Shown: positions 9,120-17,665, counted from the stretch's first letter. The stretch is 64,000 bases of DNA from Sphingobium sp. AP50 (GCF_900109095.1 NZ_FNYZ01000022.1:21524-85523); one strand, 5' to 3'. Notes: generated by a model not told the origin, from the letters alone. Translations and numbers: made by a program.

Positions 9120-9145
9120 AACGGCGGGTGGCAAAGAAGGGTCCC
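9120..9145 (-). promoter_or_regulatory. EcfG-type promoter for DUF3597 gene
   Basis: On the minus strand GGGAC (9145-9141) is followed after 17 bases by CGTT (9123-9120). One mismatch from GGAAC-N16/17-CGTT, placed about 30 bases before the gene once transcription starts. Confidence 0.5.
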
Positions 9146-9148
9146 GTG

Positions 9149-9173
9149 GGAACGAGCTTGGCCGCGGCGGGTT
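9149..9173 (+). promoter_or_regulatory. EcfG-type promoter for DUF4142 gene
   Basis: GGAAC (9149-9153), a 16-base spacer and GGTT (9170-9173). Transcription would begin some 28 bases before the DUF4142 start. Only three bases separate its -35 from the -35 of the divergent DUF3597 promoter. Confidence 0.55.
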
Positions 9174-9208
9174 GACGTTCCGACAGAGGATGATCCGGGA
9201 GACAATAG

Positions 9209-9781
9209 ATGAAGATGCATTTCGCGACGGTGGCGATATCATTGGCAGCGCTGACACTTGGCGGATGCGGCAAGAAGGTCGATACGACGTCCAACAACGC
9301 CGCGGCAGCGCCGGTGAACAGCGTCAACGCCATCGAACCGGCGCCCGTTGCGGAGAGCGCAGGCCAGACGTTCGCCAATACAGCAGCGGCGAGCGATACA
9401 TTCGAAATCGAAAGCTCGAGATTGGCGCAAGCCAACAGCCAGTCGGCGTCCGTAAAGAAATTCGCGGAGTCGATGATCAAGGCGCATACCGATTCAACGG
9501 CAAAGCTCGGCCAGGCTGCGAGCGCTGCGTCGCCAACCATCGTGCCCAAGCCGCTCCTGTCCATCGCGCAGCAACAGTCGCTCGACGCGCTCAAGGGCAA
9601 GAAAGGGGCAGACTTCGATGCCGCCTATATCGAAGCGCAGACCCGGGGACATCAGGAGACGCTCGAAACGCTCAAAGCCTATTCTGCCAATGGGGACGTT
9701 CCCTCGTTGAAGGAATTCGCGACCAAGCTTGTTCCCATCGTGACAGCCCATCTCAACATGGCTAAGGGCCTCAAGTCCTGA
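9209..9781 (+). CDS. DUF4142 domain lipoprotein
   Basis: A 190-residue lipoprotein: signal peptide MKMHFATVAISLAALTLGGC with the lipobox LGGC (Cys20 lipidated), a low-complexity linker, then a DUF4142 ferritin-like four-helix domain from about residue 60 (ASDTFEIESSRLAQANSQS, VKKFAESMIKAH, GADFDAAYIEAQTRGHQE). Members are periplasmic or envelope proteins often found among oxidative and general stress genes; the biochemical role is not known. The predicted EcfG promoter and the divergent DUF3597 gene place it in that regulon. Confidence 0.88.
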   Translation: MKMHFATVAISLAALTLGGCGKKVDTTSNNAAAAPVNSVNAIEPAPVAESAGQTFANTAAASDTFEIESSRLAQANSQSASVKKFAESMIKAHTDSTAKLGQAASAASPTIVPKPLLSIAQQQSLDALKGKKGADFDAAYIEAQTRGHQETLETLKAYSANGDVPSLKEFATKLVPIVTAHLNMAKGLKS

Positions 9782-10341
9782 GCGAACGTTCCTTTTTCAG
9801 AATCTCTGCGTGTACGGACGGGCCATGGCGGTGATCGCCAATGACCCGTCTCCCTGCCCCTTCGATCTTGCATGAGGCAGATCGACGGGGCTTTTGGCCC
9901 TGCCAGCAAATGCCGCGTCGAGGATATCGTGCGTTTATCCTCATACCGGCCTGGACTAAAGGCACCCGACACAACGCTGCGACGCCCTCATATTCTCACT
10001 TCAAGTGCGCCGGGCCATTGTGTTTCAGGATATTCCGTCATCGATCGACTGGGTCGTCGTGCGATCTTGCCGATGACCGGACGGTTATGGGCTATTGGCA
10101 GGTCGATGCCGGTCCCTATGCACCAGACTGTTGTTGTGATGATGCCCTTTGGGCGTGGGACCGGCAGCCTTTGGTCTGCCTTGTGCCGAGATAGCCTAGC
10201 GTGCTTTCAAAGTTTTTCGAAGCTCGGCCGGATTTGAGGAGGAGCGTACAATTTATCGCCAGCGCCTTGAGGACCATGATCTTTTCCTGCTTGCAGATTA
10301 GGATTTTGGTGTCTGGTCATCATTGCCCATGAGGCAGGAAA
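9782..10341. other. Intergenic, nothing recognised
   Basis: Some 560 bases between convergent genes. Short open frames exist on both strands but none has family similarity or a good start, and no hairpin, repeat or promoter stood out. Confidence 0.6.
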
Positions 10342-10638
10342 TCAGGCGTTGCCTTTACGCCGCCGCGTTTCCCAACCCTTTTTCGCGGCAGCTGACCGGT
10401 CGGAAGCGCTCTGGTTGGAACCGCCTTTGCGTCCGCCCTTGCGGGAACTGTCATGATTTTCAGCCTTGCCGCGTCCGGAACCCGATTTGTTTCCGCCGCC
10501 CGATTCCTTATTGACCGTCGCCCAGGCGCGACGCTCGGCCTCCTTGTGAGAAACGCCGCGATCCTCATATCCCTCTTCGATATGGGCGGCCTTGCGTTTC
10601 TGCTTGTCGCTATAGCTCGACTTGTCACCTTTCGGCAT
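10342..10638 (-). CDS. KGG-type small basic protein (often called plasmid stabilization protein)
   Basis: A 98-residue, highly basic and hydrophilic protein: PKGDKSSYSDKQKRKAAHIE, AERRAWATVNKESGGG, SSRKGGRKGG and a C-terminal AAAKKGWETRRRKG. Related proteins are annotated as plasmid stabilization proteins, but the repeated KGG motifs resemble the stress-induced YciG type and I see no toxin or antitoxin fold. It probably binds nucleic acid or is a desiccation-type protein. It is last in the minus-strand operon, 11 bases after the catalase-like gene. Confidence 0.8.
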   Translation of the reverse strand: MPKGDKSSYSDKQKRKAAHIEEGYEDRGVSHKEAERRAWATVNKESGGGNKSGSGRGKAENHDSSRKGGRKGGSNQSASDRSAAAKKGWETRRRKGNA

Positions 10639-10649
10639 CGCATCTCTCC

Positions 10650-11771
10650 TTATTCGGCATCGGGTAGCTTCGCATTTGACGGCTCATGGAAAGGGCAGCC
10701 GTTCAACCGCCCGCGCATTTCGGACGACGCAACATAGGCTACTTTGCGCGCTCGCATCACCGCACCGAGCGGACAATGCGCCTCGATCCCATGCCAAGGA
10801 TTGAACGCTGTCTGATCGTCGAGCACCCGCGCTCTGTCCCAAGTCCAGCTCGGCTGTGGCGCAATGCTGATGACCGCGACCGCAACATAGGGATTGGCCT
10901 CTTCAGGCCAGGCAACCGACGCATCCTCGATCGGATTGGCAGCAAGATCACGGGCAAGCTGAACGCGTATTTCCCATTCACCGCCTTGCGCCGCCAACAG
11001 GCTGGCAATCTCTTCGCGCAGCGCATCGTCGCGACCAGCGATGTCGATTTCCTGGCCTTCGAGTGCCTTGAAATTCTCTGAGAGCGGGACCACGCCAAGC
11101 TTGGCGATATAGTTGCCGTAACGGATCGGCGCCTGGGTGAAGAAGCTCTCGCCAAGGGGGTGGGTGTGGCGATGGCCGCCAAGCTGTTCGAGCAAAGCGC
11201 TCTCTCCGCCCAGTGCTTCGACGCCCTTCTCGGCCGTCCGAAAGACGGCAGATACTGCCTTTTTGAGTCCTTCGACCTTGTCGGTCGTCTTGGCGAGCAG
11301 CTTCAGGTTCGCGAGGAACTTCTTTGGACCCGGGGTCGGAAAGGCAACACCATTGGCGAACAGGAAATCCTGCGTACTGTCGCCTTCGCTCCCTGCCAGC
11401 CGCTCGCCTTCGACGCCGACGAGCTTGATTGCAAAGCCACGGATCAATGAGACGCTGTCAGGCAATATGTCGCCAGCACCGGTGGATATTCTTACCAAAG
11501 CATCAAAGCTCTTCGGCTCGGCAAAAACGCCCTGCGCATAATGAGGCGGCAATCCTTCAAGCACGCGAACGCGCGCCTGAAGAAGGGCATGACTCTTGGC
11601 ATGGACGCCGCTAAACCCATGGCCCAGATCACGATATGTGGTCTCGATGATTTGGCGGAAAGTGTCCGCCAGTTCGGCATTTACGTCCGCCTCATCCTGG
11701 TCAATCCGCTCGATGTCGGGCGTAAAGGGGATCGGGCTGTCCATCGGGCCTCCGGCGATAGTTTGAAACAT
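10650..11771 (-). CDS. Catalase family protein (small catalase-fold hydroperoxidase)
   Basis: A protein of 373 residues (364 if translation starts at the second Met, 11744). It shows the catalase-fold core: the distal histidine region AKSHALLQARVRV, FDALVRISTGAGD, IRGFAIKLVG, DFLFANGVAFPTP and the C-terminal AFNPWHGIEAHCPLGA. The proximal heme tyrosine may lie in RARKVAY (RxxxY). It is much shorter than true catalases and lacks the flavodoxin domain, as expected for the divergent peroxidase-type subgroup, so its activity on H2O2 versus organic peroxides is open. It lies one base from the upstream small disordered gene in a stress operon. Confidence 0.85.
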   Translation of the reverse strand: MFQTIAGGPMDSPIPFTPDIERIDQDEADVNAELADTFRQIIETTYRDLGHGFSGVHAKSHALLQARVRVLEGLPPHYAQGVFAEPKSFDALVRISTGAGDILPDSVSLIRGFAIKLVGVEGERLAGSEGDSTQDFLFANGVAFPTPGPKKFLANLKLLAKTTDKVEGLKKAVSAVFRTAEKGVEALGGESALLEQLGGHRHTHPLGESFFTQAPIRYGNYIAKLGVVPLSENFKALEGQEIDIAGRDDALREEIASLLAAQGGEWEIRVQLARDLAANPIEDASVAWPEEANPYVAVAVISIAPQPSWTWDRARVLDDQTAFNPWHGIEAHCPLGAVMRARKVAYVASSEMRGRLNGCPFHEPSNAKLPDAE

Positions 11772-11772
11772 C

Positions 11773-11955
11773 TCAGTCCGGGCGCGCGCTGTCGCGATCC
11801 CCGGCCGGATAGTCCTCAGGTTTTACCGTGCCGACATTAGGCCGGTCCTCGACCTTTTCTGAGTGCTTACCCTTAGGCCGATCAACCTCAGCCTCATGGT
11901 CTGGACGCGCATCGCCGAGCGGCCCTCGCGCTACCTTGCGGGTGTCTTCGGACAT
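11773..11955 (-). CDS. Small disordered protein with EDRPNVGTVxPEDYP motif
   Basis: A 60-residue hydrophilic protein, likely unstructured. Its C-terminal half contains KVEDRPNVGTVKPEDYP followed by DRDSARP, almost identical to the C terminus of the protein encoded at 62154-62351 at the other end of the window and more loosely to that at 50557-50778. A GGAGG ribosome binding site lies 5 bases upstream. Each of the first two copies neighbours a catalase-type gene. Confidence 0.75.
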   Translation of the reverse strand: MSEDTRKVARGPLGDARPDHEAEVDRPKGKHSEKVEDRPNVGTVKPEDYPAGDRDSARPD

Positions 11956-11964
11956 CTCAGCCTC

Positions 11965-12747
11965 CTATTGCGCACTGCCGGGCTCAGCCATCTTGCGATG
12001 CTGCTCAGCCAATAACGATTGTGGAACGAGACCCGCTGCTGCGACCTGCAGCTTGTTCGAGAAGCCCGAAACGATATGGCCCTTTCCGGCCAGGAGCGCG
12101 TCCCAGCCATCCTTTGCAACCTTGGCCGGATCGGCCTTGTTGTCGTCGGCACCCACCGCAGTGTCGGCGCCCAGGCCAGCGCGGTCGAAAAATTCCGTGT
12201 CGGTCACGCCGGGCATCAGCGTCGTCAGCGTGACGCCCTTATGATCCTTCAGTTCATTGCGCAGCGCTTCGGTGAAATTGTCGATGAAAGCCTTGGTGCC
12301 GTTGTAGACCGCGTTGAAGCTGCCGGGAATGAAACCGGCAATCGAGCCGGTGACCAGAATCTTTCCCGAATCGCGCGCCACCATCGGACCGAGCACCTTG
12401 TGAAGAAGGTAGATGGTGCCGGTGATGTTGGTGTCGATGACATGGCGCCAATCGGACAGTTGCTGGTCGAGAAACGCATGTCCCAGGCCATGCCCCGCAT
12501 TGGCGCAGAGCAAGTCCACCGGTCGCCCGCCGGTACGATCGAGCAATTGATCGACGCCCTGTACGATAGAAAGATCGACCTCGAGCGTATCGACCGCGAC
12601 GCCAAAACTTGCGAGTCCAGCCGAGGCATCGGCAAAGGGCGTGTCGGCAACGACGAGGAGATCATAGCCGTCCTTAGCCGCCAGTTTTGCCAATTCAGCG
12701 CCAATCCCGCTCGATGCGCCGGTGATGATTGCGAATTTATCAGCCAT
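11965..12747 (-). CDS. SDR family oxidoreductase
   Basis: A 260-residue short-chain dehydrogenase: ITGASSGIGAELAKLAA cofactor motif, CANAGHG, the serine region VTGSIAGF and the active-site YNGTKAF. The start at 12747 gives the normal MADKFAIITG opening; a slightly longer frame is possible. It begins 11 bases after the stop of the zinc alcohol dehydrogenase, in the same operon, so the two oxidoreductases may act on related alcohols or aldehydes. Confidence 0.9.
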   Translation of the reverse strand: MADKFAIITGASSGIGAELAKLAAKDGYDLLVVADTPFADASAGLASFGVAVDTLEVDLSIVQGVDQLLDRTGGRPVDLLCANAGHGLGHAFLDQQLSDWRHVIDTNITGTIYLLHKVLGPMVARDSGKILVTGSIAGFIPGSFNAVYNGTKAFIDNFTEALRNELKDHKGVTLTTLMPGVTDTEFFDRAGLGADTAVGADDNKADPAKVAKDGWDALLAGKGHIVSGFSNKLQVAAAGLVPQSLLAEQHRKMAEPGSAQ

Positions 12748-12758
12748 GTCTTTTCTCC

Positions 12759-13949
12759 TCACGCAGCGACGCGATCAAGGCCGGGCTTCAGCACGATCTT
12801 GGTCACCTCATTCTGCTGGTCGTGGAACATCTTGTAGCCCTTTGGCGCATCCTCCAGCCCCATGCGGTGCGAGATGAGGAAGGTCGTATCGATCTTGCCC
12901 TCGACGATCGCATCGAGCAGCGCGGGCATATAATGCTGGACGCTGGTCTGGCCGGTCTTGAGCGTCAGACCCTTTTCCATAAAGGCGCCCAGCGGGAACT
13001 TATCCACGAACCCGCCATAAACGGCCGGCATGGAGACGCGTCCGCCCTTGCGGCAGGCATGAATGGCCTGTCGGATCGAATGGGTTCTGTCGGTGCCAAG
13101 GAACATCGACGCCTTGATTTGATCGACCACGTTGTCGAGGAAGAAGCCATGCGGTTCGAGGCCGACGGCGTCGATGACCGCATCAGGACCGATGCCGCCG
13201 GTCATCTCCATCAACGCCTCATATGTCTTCGATTGCTCATAATTGATGGTTTCCGCGCCGAAGCGCTTCGCCAGCTCCAGGCGATGAGGAAAATGGTCGA
13301 TCGCGATCACCCGTTGCGCGCCCATCAGGAAGGCAGACTGGACCGCGAACAGGCCGACCGGTCCGCATCCCCAGACCGCGACGGTGTCGCCCGGCTCGAT
13401 GTCGGCATATTCGGCCGCCTGCCAGCCGGTCGGGAGAATATCGGAGAGGAAAAGGACCTGGTCATCATCCAACCCATCGGGAACGACGATCGGCCCGATG
13501 TCGGAAAATGGCACACGGACATATTCGGCCTGGCCCCCCGCATAGCCGCCGGTCAGATGGCTGTAGCCGAACAGTCCGGACATCGGCTGGCCATACATTT
13601 CCTGGCCGATGTCCTGATTGTCGGCGGGATTGCCGTTATCGCAGGCGGAATATTGGTGTTTGCCGCAATGGTAGCAGCTCCCGCAGGCGATGGTGAAAGG
13701 CACCACGACCCGCTGACCCTTCTTCAACGTCGATTTTGCACCGGTTTCGACCACCTCGCCCATGAACTCATGGCCAAGGATGTCGCCCGCTTTCATCGTC
13801 GGGATATAGCCATCGTAAAGGTGCAGGTCCGAACCGCAGATGGCGGTCGAGCTGATCTTGATGATGGCGTCGCGCGGATTGAGGATTTCAGGGTCGTCGA
13901 CGGTATCCACGCGGACATCATGCTTGCCGTGCCAGGTGAGCGCGCGCAT
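12759..13949 (-). CDS. Zinc-dependent alcohol dehydrogenase (formaldehyde-dehydrogenase-like)
   Basis: A 396-residue medium-chain dehydrogenase. Catalytic zinc ligands are in AICGSDLHLYDG and GHEFMGEVVETG, structural zinc cysteines in ACGSCYHCGKHQYSACDN, and the nucleotide fold in WGCGPVGLFAVQ. It resembles glutathione-independent formaldehyde/alcohol dehydrogenases that prefer NAD. The stop is followed closely by the SDR gene, and its ATG shares one base with the stop of the upstream SRPBCC gene, so all three are co-translated. Confidence 0.9.
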   Translation of the reverse strand: MRALTWHGKHDVRVDTVDDPEILNPRDAIIKISSTAICGSDLHLYDGYIPTMKAGDILGHEFMGEVVETGAKSTLKKGQRVVVPFTIACGSCYHCGKHQYSACDNGNPADNQDIGQEMYGQPMSGLFGYSHLTGGYAGGQAEYVRVPFSDIGPIVVPDGLDDDQVLFLSDILPTGWQAAEYADIEPGDTVAVWGCGPVGLFAVQSAFLMGAQRVIAIDHFPHRLELAKRFGAETINYEQSKTYEALMEMTGGIGPDAVIDAVGLEPHGFFLDNVVDQIKASMFLGTDRTHSIRQAIHACRKGGRVSMPAVYGGFVDKFPLGAFMEKGLTLKTGQTSVQHYMPALLDAIVEGKIDTTFLISHRMGLEDAPKGYKMFHDQQNEVTKIVLKPGLDRVAA

Positions 13950-14530
13950 CAGTTCTTCTCCTCGGCAAATTGCTGTGCAGTGCGGGCGGCAGTGGCGACC
14001 TCGCCGGTTTCCATGAGTTGCTTGAAGCGCCGCAGATCGCGCCGCGCCTGAATGGCCGGTTCGCGCTGGAACATCTTGGCGACGATCTTGCCGATGAACC
14101 CGGCGGGCGGATCATAGGTGATGGTAGCCGTGACGATGGTGCCGCGTTCGCCTGCGTCGCGAAATTCGATCCGGCCGCTATTGGGGACGTCAGCGCCTTC
14201 GACAGAAGTCCAGGCGATCAGTTCACCGTCTATCTCTTCTGTGATCACGGCATCCCATTCGACGGTCTTTCCCGCCGGCGCCTTCACCACCCAGTGGGAG
14301 CGTTCAGCGGTAAGAATGTCCACGCGCTCCACATTATCCATGAAGCTGGGCAGCTGGCTGAAGTCGCGCCAATAGGCAAAGAGTTCTGCGCGAGGGCGGT
14401 TGATGGTCACGGATTTGCCGATGAGGTTTTCATGACCCGCCCCCTCAACGGCGGTTGCGGCCTCTTTCTTCTGCTCGCTCGACTTTGCAGTGGCCGCAGG
14501 GGCATCGTCTGTCGCATGGCTCATGGGCAT
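13949..14530 (-). CDS. SRPBCC family protein (cyclase/dehydrase type)
   Basis: A 193-residue protein with a polar N-terminal 35 residues and a START-like SRPBCC ligand-binding domain (KSVTINRPRAELFAYWRDF, LPSFMDNVERVDIL, HWVVKAPAGKTVEWDA, AWTSVEGADVPNSG). Relatives are described as polyketide cyclase/dehydrase-like stress proteins; no catalytic activity can be read. It is first in the operon ending at 10342. Translation may begin at 14530 or at the ATG six bases later. Confidence 0.85.
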   Translation of the reverse strand: MPMSHATDDAPAATAKSSEQKKEAATAVEGAGHENLIGKSVTINRPRAELFAYWRDFSQLPSFMDNVERVDILTAERSHWVVKAPAGKTVEWDAVITEEIDGELIAWTSVEGADVPNSGRIEFRDAGERGTIVTATITYDPPAGFIGKIVAKMFQREPAIQARRDLRRFKQLMETGEVATAARTAQQFAEEKN

Positions 14531-14657
14531 AGCTCCTTGGACATGGGAAAATGGGCTGCGCCAGCATGTATGGGCGCATCAAAGGCGATCCTCGGTCTCG
14601 CCACCCCACAACGCGACGGTCTCGACAATAGCCCCATGACCGGCAGCATAAATCTTA

Positions 14658-14671
14658 TTGATAGAGATCAG
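14658..14671. promoter_or_regulatory. FNR-type palindrome (TTGAT-AGAG-ATCAG)
   Basis: TTGAT-N4-ATCAG, one base off the FNR/FixK consensus, lies in the region between the divergent SRPBCC operon and the alpha/beta hydrolase. Its centre is 91.5 bp upstream of the hydrolase -35 element, about five helical turns further than the box at 20000. Confidence 0.5.
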
Positions 14672-14755
14672 TTTTGGCACCGAGCTATGCGCTGGGCCGC
14701 GCCACAAATGGCCCCGCAAGCCTCTTCTGGTGTAAATATCCTGCCTTGGGCTGCT

Positions 14756-14780
14756 GGAACGGACAGTGGCCTGAGCCGTT
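14756..14780 (+). promoter_or_regulatory. EcfG-type promoter, exact consensus
   Basis: GGAAC (14756-14760), a 16-base spacer and CGTT (14777-14780), an exact match to the general-stress promoter pattern. Transcription would begin near 14788, about 27 bases before the hydrolase ATG. Confidence 0.7.
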
Positions 14781-14814
14781 CGCTCGGCCATCCCCACCAG
14801 CCGAGGAGTGTTCC

Positions 14815-15603
14815 ATGAAGACCGTAATATTCGTCCATGGCATGTTTCAAAATCCTGTCAGTTGGCAGAAATGGACCAGCTATTTTAGCGAGAAGGGCTA
14901 TGATTGCGTGGCACCGGCTTGGCCGCTTCATGCGGGAAATCCAGTCGATCTGCGTGAGAGCCCGCCTGAAGGCCTGGGCGATCTCCACCTTCATGAGGTG
15001 ATCGAAGCGATCGAGGCCCAAGTGCGGCGTTACGACCTGCCGATCATGATCGGTCATTCGGTCGGTGGGCTCATCACCCAGATCCTGCTTAGTCGCGGAT
15101 TGCTGTCGAGCGGCGTTGCGATCAATTCGGTCGCGCCTAACGCGATGATCGATCTCGACTGGGGCTTCATCAAGAACAGCGCGATCATCGCAAACCCCCT
15201 GAAGGGCATTGCGCCTGTGCTTATGGATGAAAAAACCTTCCATGGCACCTTCGCCAACACGCTCAGCGAAGCCGAGGCTGCAGCCGAGTTCGAGGCAACG
15301 GCTACGCATGACAGCCGCAATGTGCTGCGCGATTGCATGGGTGAGGATGGCAGGATCGATCTCGATGCACCCCACGCACCACTTCTTCTGATTGGTGGTG
15401 AAGAGGATCAGATCATCCCTGCGCACCTCACCGAGAAGAATTTCAAGGCGTACACAGATGCCGCGAGCCTGACCGAGTTTCTGCCCTTCGCCGGTCGCAG
15501 CCACTATATTTGCAATGAACCGGGCTGGCAGGATGTCGCGGAAGCCGCCTACCAGTTTATCGAGCGCAACAGCGCCGCAACCAGCGTCGGCGCAATCATC
15601 TGA
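14815..15603 (+). CDS. Alpha/beta hydrolase
   Basis: A 262-residue serine hydrolase: VIFVHGMFQNPVSW oxyanion region, MIGHSVGGLITQ nucleophile elbow (GHSVGG), acid in LIGGEEDQIIP and catalytic histidine in FAGRSHYICNEPGW. This is the non-heme-haloperoxidase-like/lysophospholipase type. The start at 14815 gives MKTVIFVHGM and has CCGAGGAGTG just upstream; an upstream extension of the frame overlaps the promoter and is rejected. It stands alone behind an exact EcfG-type promoter. Confidence 0.9.
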   Translation: MKTVIFVHGMFQNPVSWQKWTSYFSEKGYDCVAPAWPLHAGNPVDLRESPPEGLGDLHLHEVIEAIEAQVRRYDLPIMIGHSVGGLITQILLSRGLLSSGVAINSVAPNAMIDLDWGFIKNSAIIANPLKGIAPVLMDEKTFHGTFANTLSEAEAAAEFEATATHDSRNVLRDCMGEDGRIDLDAPHAPLLLIGGEEDQIIPAHLTEKNFKAYTDAASLTEFLPFAGRSHYICNEPGWQDVAEAAYQFIERNSAATSVGAII

Positions 15604-15762
15604 TAGCCCCTGCCGGTCCGCAGGCAAGGCGCCGCGGGCCGGCGCAGACTTGTCCATTCAACTCCGGACTGCTGCCCACGGAGTGTCACGCGGCATTCTT
15701 TACCGACGGATCGAAAGCCAGGAAGCCGTCACCCACAGGATCATGAGGATTGGAAGATGGTC

Positions 15763-16413
15763 ATGGTGCGGAACAACGGACTGACGCTCGTCCTGCTGTT
15801 GTTGTTTGGAGCGAGCATTATCGGGCAATGGATCGCGGGCTGGCATGTTCAGGTCGAAGATGCGCACCGCCATGGCGAACAGGCGCTTTCGCTCAGCGCC
15901 TACAGCTTCAGCCCCGAATTTCTCTCCAGTGTCTTTGAAAATTGGGAGAGCGAGTTCCTTCAGATGTCAGCCTATGTGGTGCTGACAGCTTTCCTCATCC
16001 AGCGCGGTTCGGCCGAATCCAAGGACCCGGACGGGCCGCCGCGAGACGCAGACCTCGATCTCCAGGCGAGCAAGCCCGGTGCACCGAAAATCCTGCGATG
16101 GGGGCCAATCTGGCGCGCTCTCTATGCGCAATCGCTCGGCCTGGCTCTGGCCGCCCTTTTCGTCATCTCTTTCGTCATCCACTGGAGCCAAAGCGCCAGG
16201 GTGGCGGCGCAGGATGCAATAGCACATGGAGAACAGCCGCTGACAACGATAGCCTATCTCGGCGATCCTCAGCTTTGGTTTGAATCCTTCCAAAACTGGC
16301 AAAGCGAATTTCTCTCGACTGCAGTTCTGGTGCTTCTATCCATTTTTCTGCGCCAACGGGAATCGCCGGAATCCAAGGCTGTAGCAGCCCCTCATAACCA
16401 GACGGGCGAGTAA
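15763..16413 (+). CDS. DUF6766 family membrane protein with internal duplication
   Basis: About 216 residues. Four hydrophobic spans fall into two repeats: each has a span, a short extracytoplasmic stretch with HGEQ (residue 40s and about 150), an aromatic-acidic motif (NWESEFLQ and NWQSEFLS), a second span and an Arg/Glu-rich end (QRGSAESK and QRESPESK). This indicates gene-internal duplication. Function is unknown. Start 15763 was preferred over 15757 because GGAAG lies 6 bases ahead. Confidence 0.8.
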   Translation: MVRNNGLTLVLLLLFGASIIGQWIAGWHVQVEDAHRHGEQALSLSAYSFSPEFLSSVFENWESEFLQMSAYVVLTAFLIQRGSAESKDPDGPPRDADLDLQASKPGAPKILRWGPIWRALYAQSLGLALAALFVISFVIHWSQSARVAAQDAIAHGEQPLTTIAYLGDPQLWFESFQNWQSEFLSTAVLVLLSIFLRQRESPESKAVAAPHNQTGE

Positions 16414-16470
16414 GCAGATGTGGATGGCTCCATACTCCCGGCCTCCTTCCTTTTTGCGAGTCGTTAGCGA

Positions 16471-16496
16471 GGAACCATAATTGGTGCCGACTGCTT
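16471..16496 (+). promoter_or_regulatory. EcfG-type promoter candidate for hemerythrin gene
   Basis: GGAAC (16471-16475), 17 bases, then GCTT. The same GCTT variant of the -10 appears before katE and before the gene at 39894. Confidence 0.4.
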
Positions 16497-16526
16497 CATT
16501 GGCCATCACCCCATAGGAGAATTAGG

Positions 16527-17039
16527 ATGGCCGAGCCGCAATTCACCGATGCGATCGCCCTGTTGAAGGCCGATCATCGCAGGGTCGAGGATCTGTTCGA
16601 GAAGTTCGAGGGCGCGAAATCCGCAGAGCGCAAGCAGGCGCTGGCGCACGAGATTTGCGTCGAGCTCAAAATCCACACGCTCATCGAGGAAGAAATCTTC
16701 TATCCCGCTTTCCGGGGGTTGATCGAGGACGACACGCTCGACGAAGCCTATGTCGAACATGATGGCGCCAAGGTGCTGATCAACGACATAGAAGCCGGGT
16801 CGCCAGACGACGCTTTCTACGATGCAAAGGTCAAGGTGCTTTCGGAAGAAATCAAGCATCATGTCCATGAGGAGGAAATGCCGTCGGAGGGCATGTTCGC
16901 TCAGTGTCGGAAGACGGATGTCGATCTTGTGGCACTTCGCGACGCGATGGCCGCACGCAAGAAGGAATTGCTCGCGCAAGCAAAGACAGACGGGCTGCCC
17001 GCTGCAAAGCCGACAGCTGTGAACCTGCTCGCAGCCTGA
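16527..17039 (+). CDS. Hemerythrin domain protein
   Basis: A 170-residue cytoplasmic protein with a four-helix hemerythrin-like domain. Iron-ligand candidates are in KADHRRVEDLF, HTLIEEEIFYPAF (HxxxE), VEHDGAKVLINDIE and HHVHEEEMPSEGMF. The last 25 residues are an Ala/Lys tail. Such proteins bind a di-iron site and handle O2, NO or iron in stressed cells. A similar but distinct hemerythrin gene follows katE at 60990. Confidence 0.88.
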   Translation: MAEPQFTDAIALLKADHRRVEDLFEKFEGAKSAERKQALAHEICVELKIHTLIEEEIFYPAFRGLIEDDTLDEAYVEHDGAKVLINDIEAGSPDDAFYDAKVKVLSEEIKHHVHEEEMPSEGMFAQCRKTDVDLVALRDAMAARKKELLAQAKTDGLPAAKPTAVNLLAA

Positions 17040-17248
17040 TCAGCCGGTAAAACGCGATGGGCCGGCGTCTGAAAATGGCGGCGGCTTATTCCCGCGATAA
17101 AAGCCCGGAATCCTCCACCTCGGAGTAAGCCTTCTCATCTGCTAAGGCGTCCCCGGAAGCTAATCATCTATCGACCAGCGTCGAAGTCACCCTGTCTGAC
17201 GTTTGCGCTTTGTAATTTACACTTATCAATGGCGCAGGACGGGAAGAT

Positions 17249-17422
17249 ATGCATGTAATGTATTTCGAGGCAAAGCATGTCGACACGCTCGCATTTATCA
17301 CCGACGCCTACCGCGATGATATGGTAATTCAAGGCGGATGCCTGCGCGAGAATGCGCCACCTTATAATTCGCCCCATGCCGACCTGCCGGAAGATGAGCA
17401 AGCCAATCTTGATGCGGACTAA
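17249..17422 (+). CDS. Possible small protein (57 aa)
   Basis: An open frame from ATG 17249 (or 17258) to TAA 17420-17422 encodes an acidic protein with AKHVDTLAFITDAYRDDMV and a C-terminal DLPEDEQANLDAD. It ends 15 bases before a strong hairpin, which supports it being a gene. A half-conserved FNR-type element (TTTAC-ACTT-ATCAA, 17215-17228) lies just upstream. No family is recognised. Confidence 0.35.
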   Translation: MHVMYFEAKHVDTLAFITDAYRDDMVIQGGCLRENAPPYNSPHADLPEDEQANLDAD

Positions 17423-17437
17423 ATCGATAGGAATGAA

Positions 17438-17463
17438 AACGCCGCCCGGTCCCGGGCGGCGTT
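17438..17463. terminator. Perfect 12-bp hairpin between convergent genes
   Basis: AACGCCGCCCGG and CCGGGCGGCGTT flank a 2-base loop. It lies between the stop of the CsbD-like gene (minus) and the small plus-strand frame, so it may terminate in both directions. Confidence 0.7.
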
Positions 17464-17482
17464 GCACACCCTGACGGTAGAG

Positions 17483-17665
17483 TTATTCCTTGGCGCCGGT
17501 TCCAGGCTCGGTCGTCTTGGGAGCCTTGCCGTCCTCGATACGGCCTTCGTTGCGAAGATCGCGACCTTCCTGCGCCTTCTTCTTCGCTTCAGGCGTGTCG
17601 CTATGCTCGTTCAGCTCCTCTTTTACAAAGCCAGCCGCCTCTTTTGCCTTACCTTCGATGCTCAT
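17483..17665 (-). CDS. CsbD-like small stress protein
   Basis: A 60-residue hydrophilic, Lys/Glu-rich protein beginning MSIEGKAKEAAGFVKEEL, reminiscent of CsbD (GKxKExxG). The tail (KAPKTTEPGTGAKE) is unstructured. The start at 17665 follows a GGAGATAAT stretch. Its control region combines a GGAAC-N16-TGTT promoter match and an FNR-type palindrome 40 bp further upstream. Confidence 0.75.
   Translation of the reverse strand: MSIEGKAKEAAGFVKEELNEHSDTPEAKKKAQEGRDLRNEGRIEDGKAPKTTEPGTGAKE

Noticed and set aside
10342..10638. Plasmid stabilisation toxin-antitoxin function
   Set aside because: Annotation name only; the sequence shows KGG repeats and no toxin fold, so it is not evidence of a plasmid.
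12729..14051. Long plus-strand open frame (440 codons)
   Set aside because: Antisense to the SDR, alcohol dehydrogenase and SRPBCC genes; no family similarity, only a by-product of GC-rich codons.
14668..15657. Minus-strand frame of 329 codons
   Set aside because: Antisense to the alpha/beta hydrolase whose catalytic motifs are on the plus strand.
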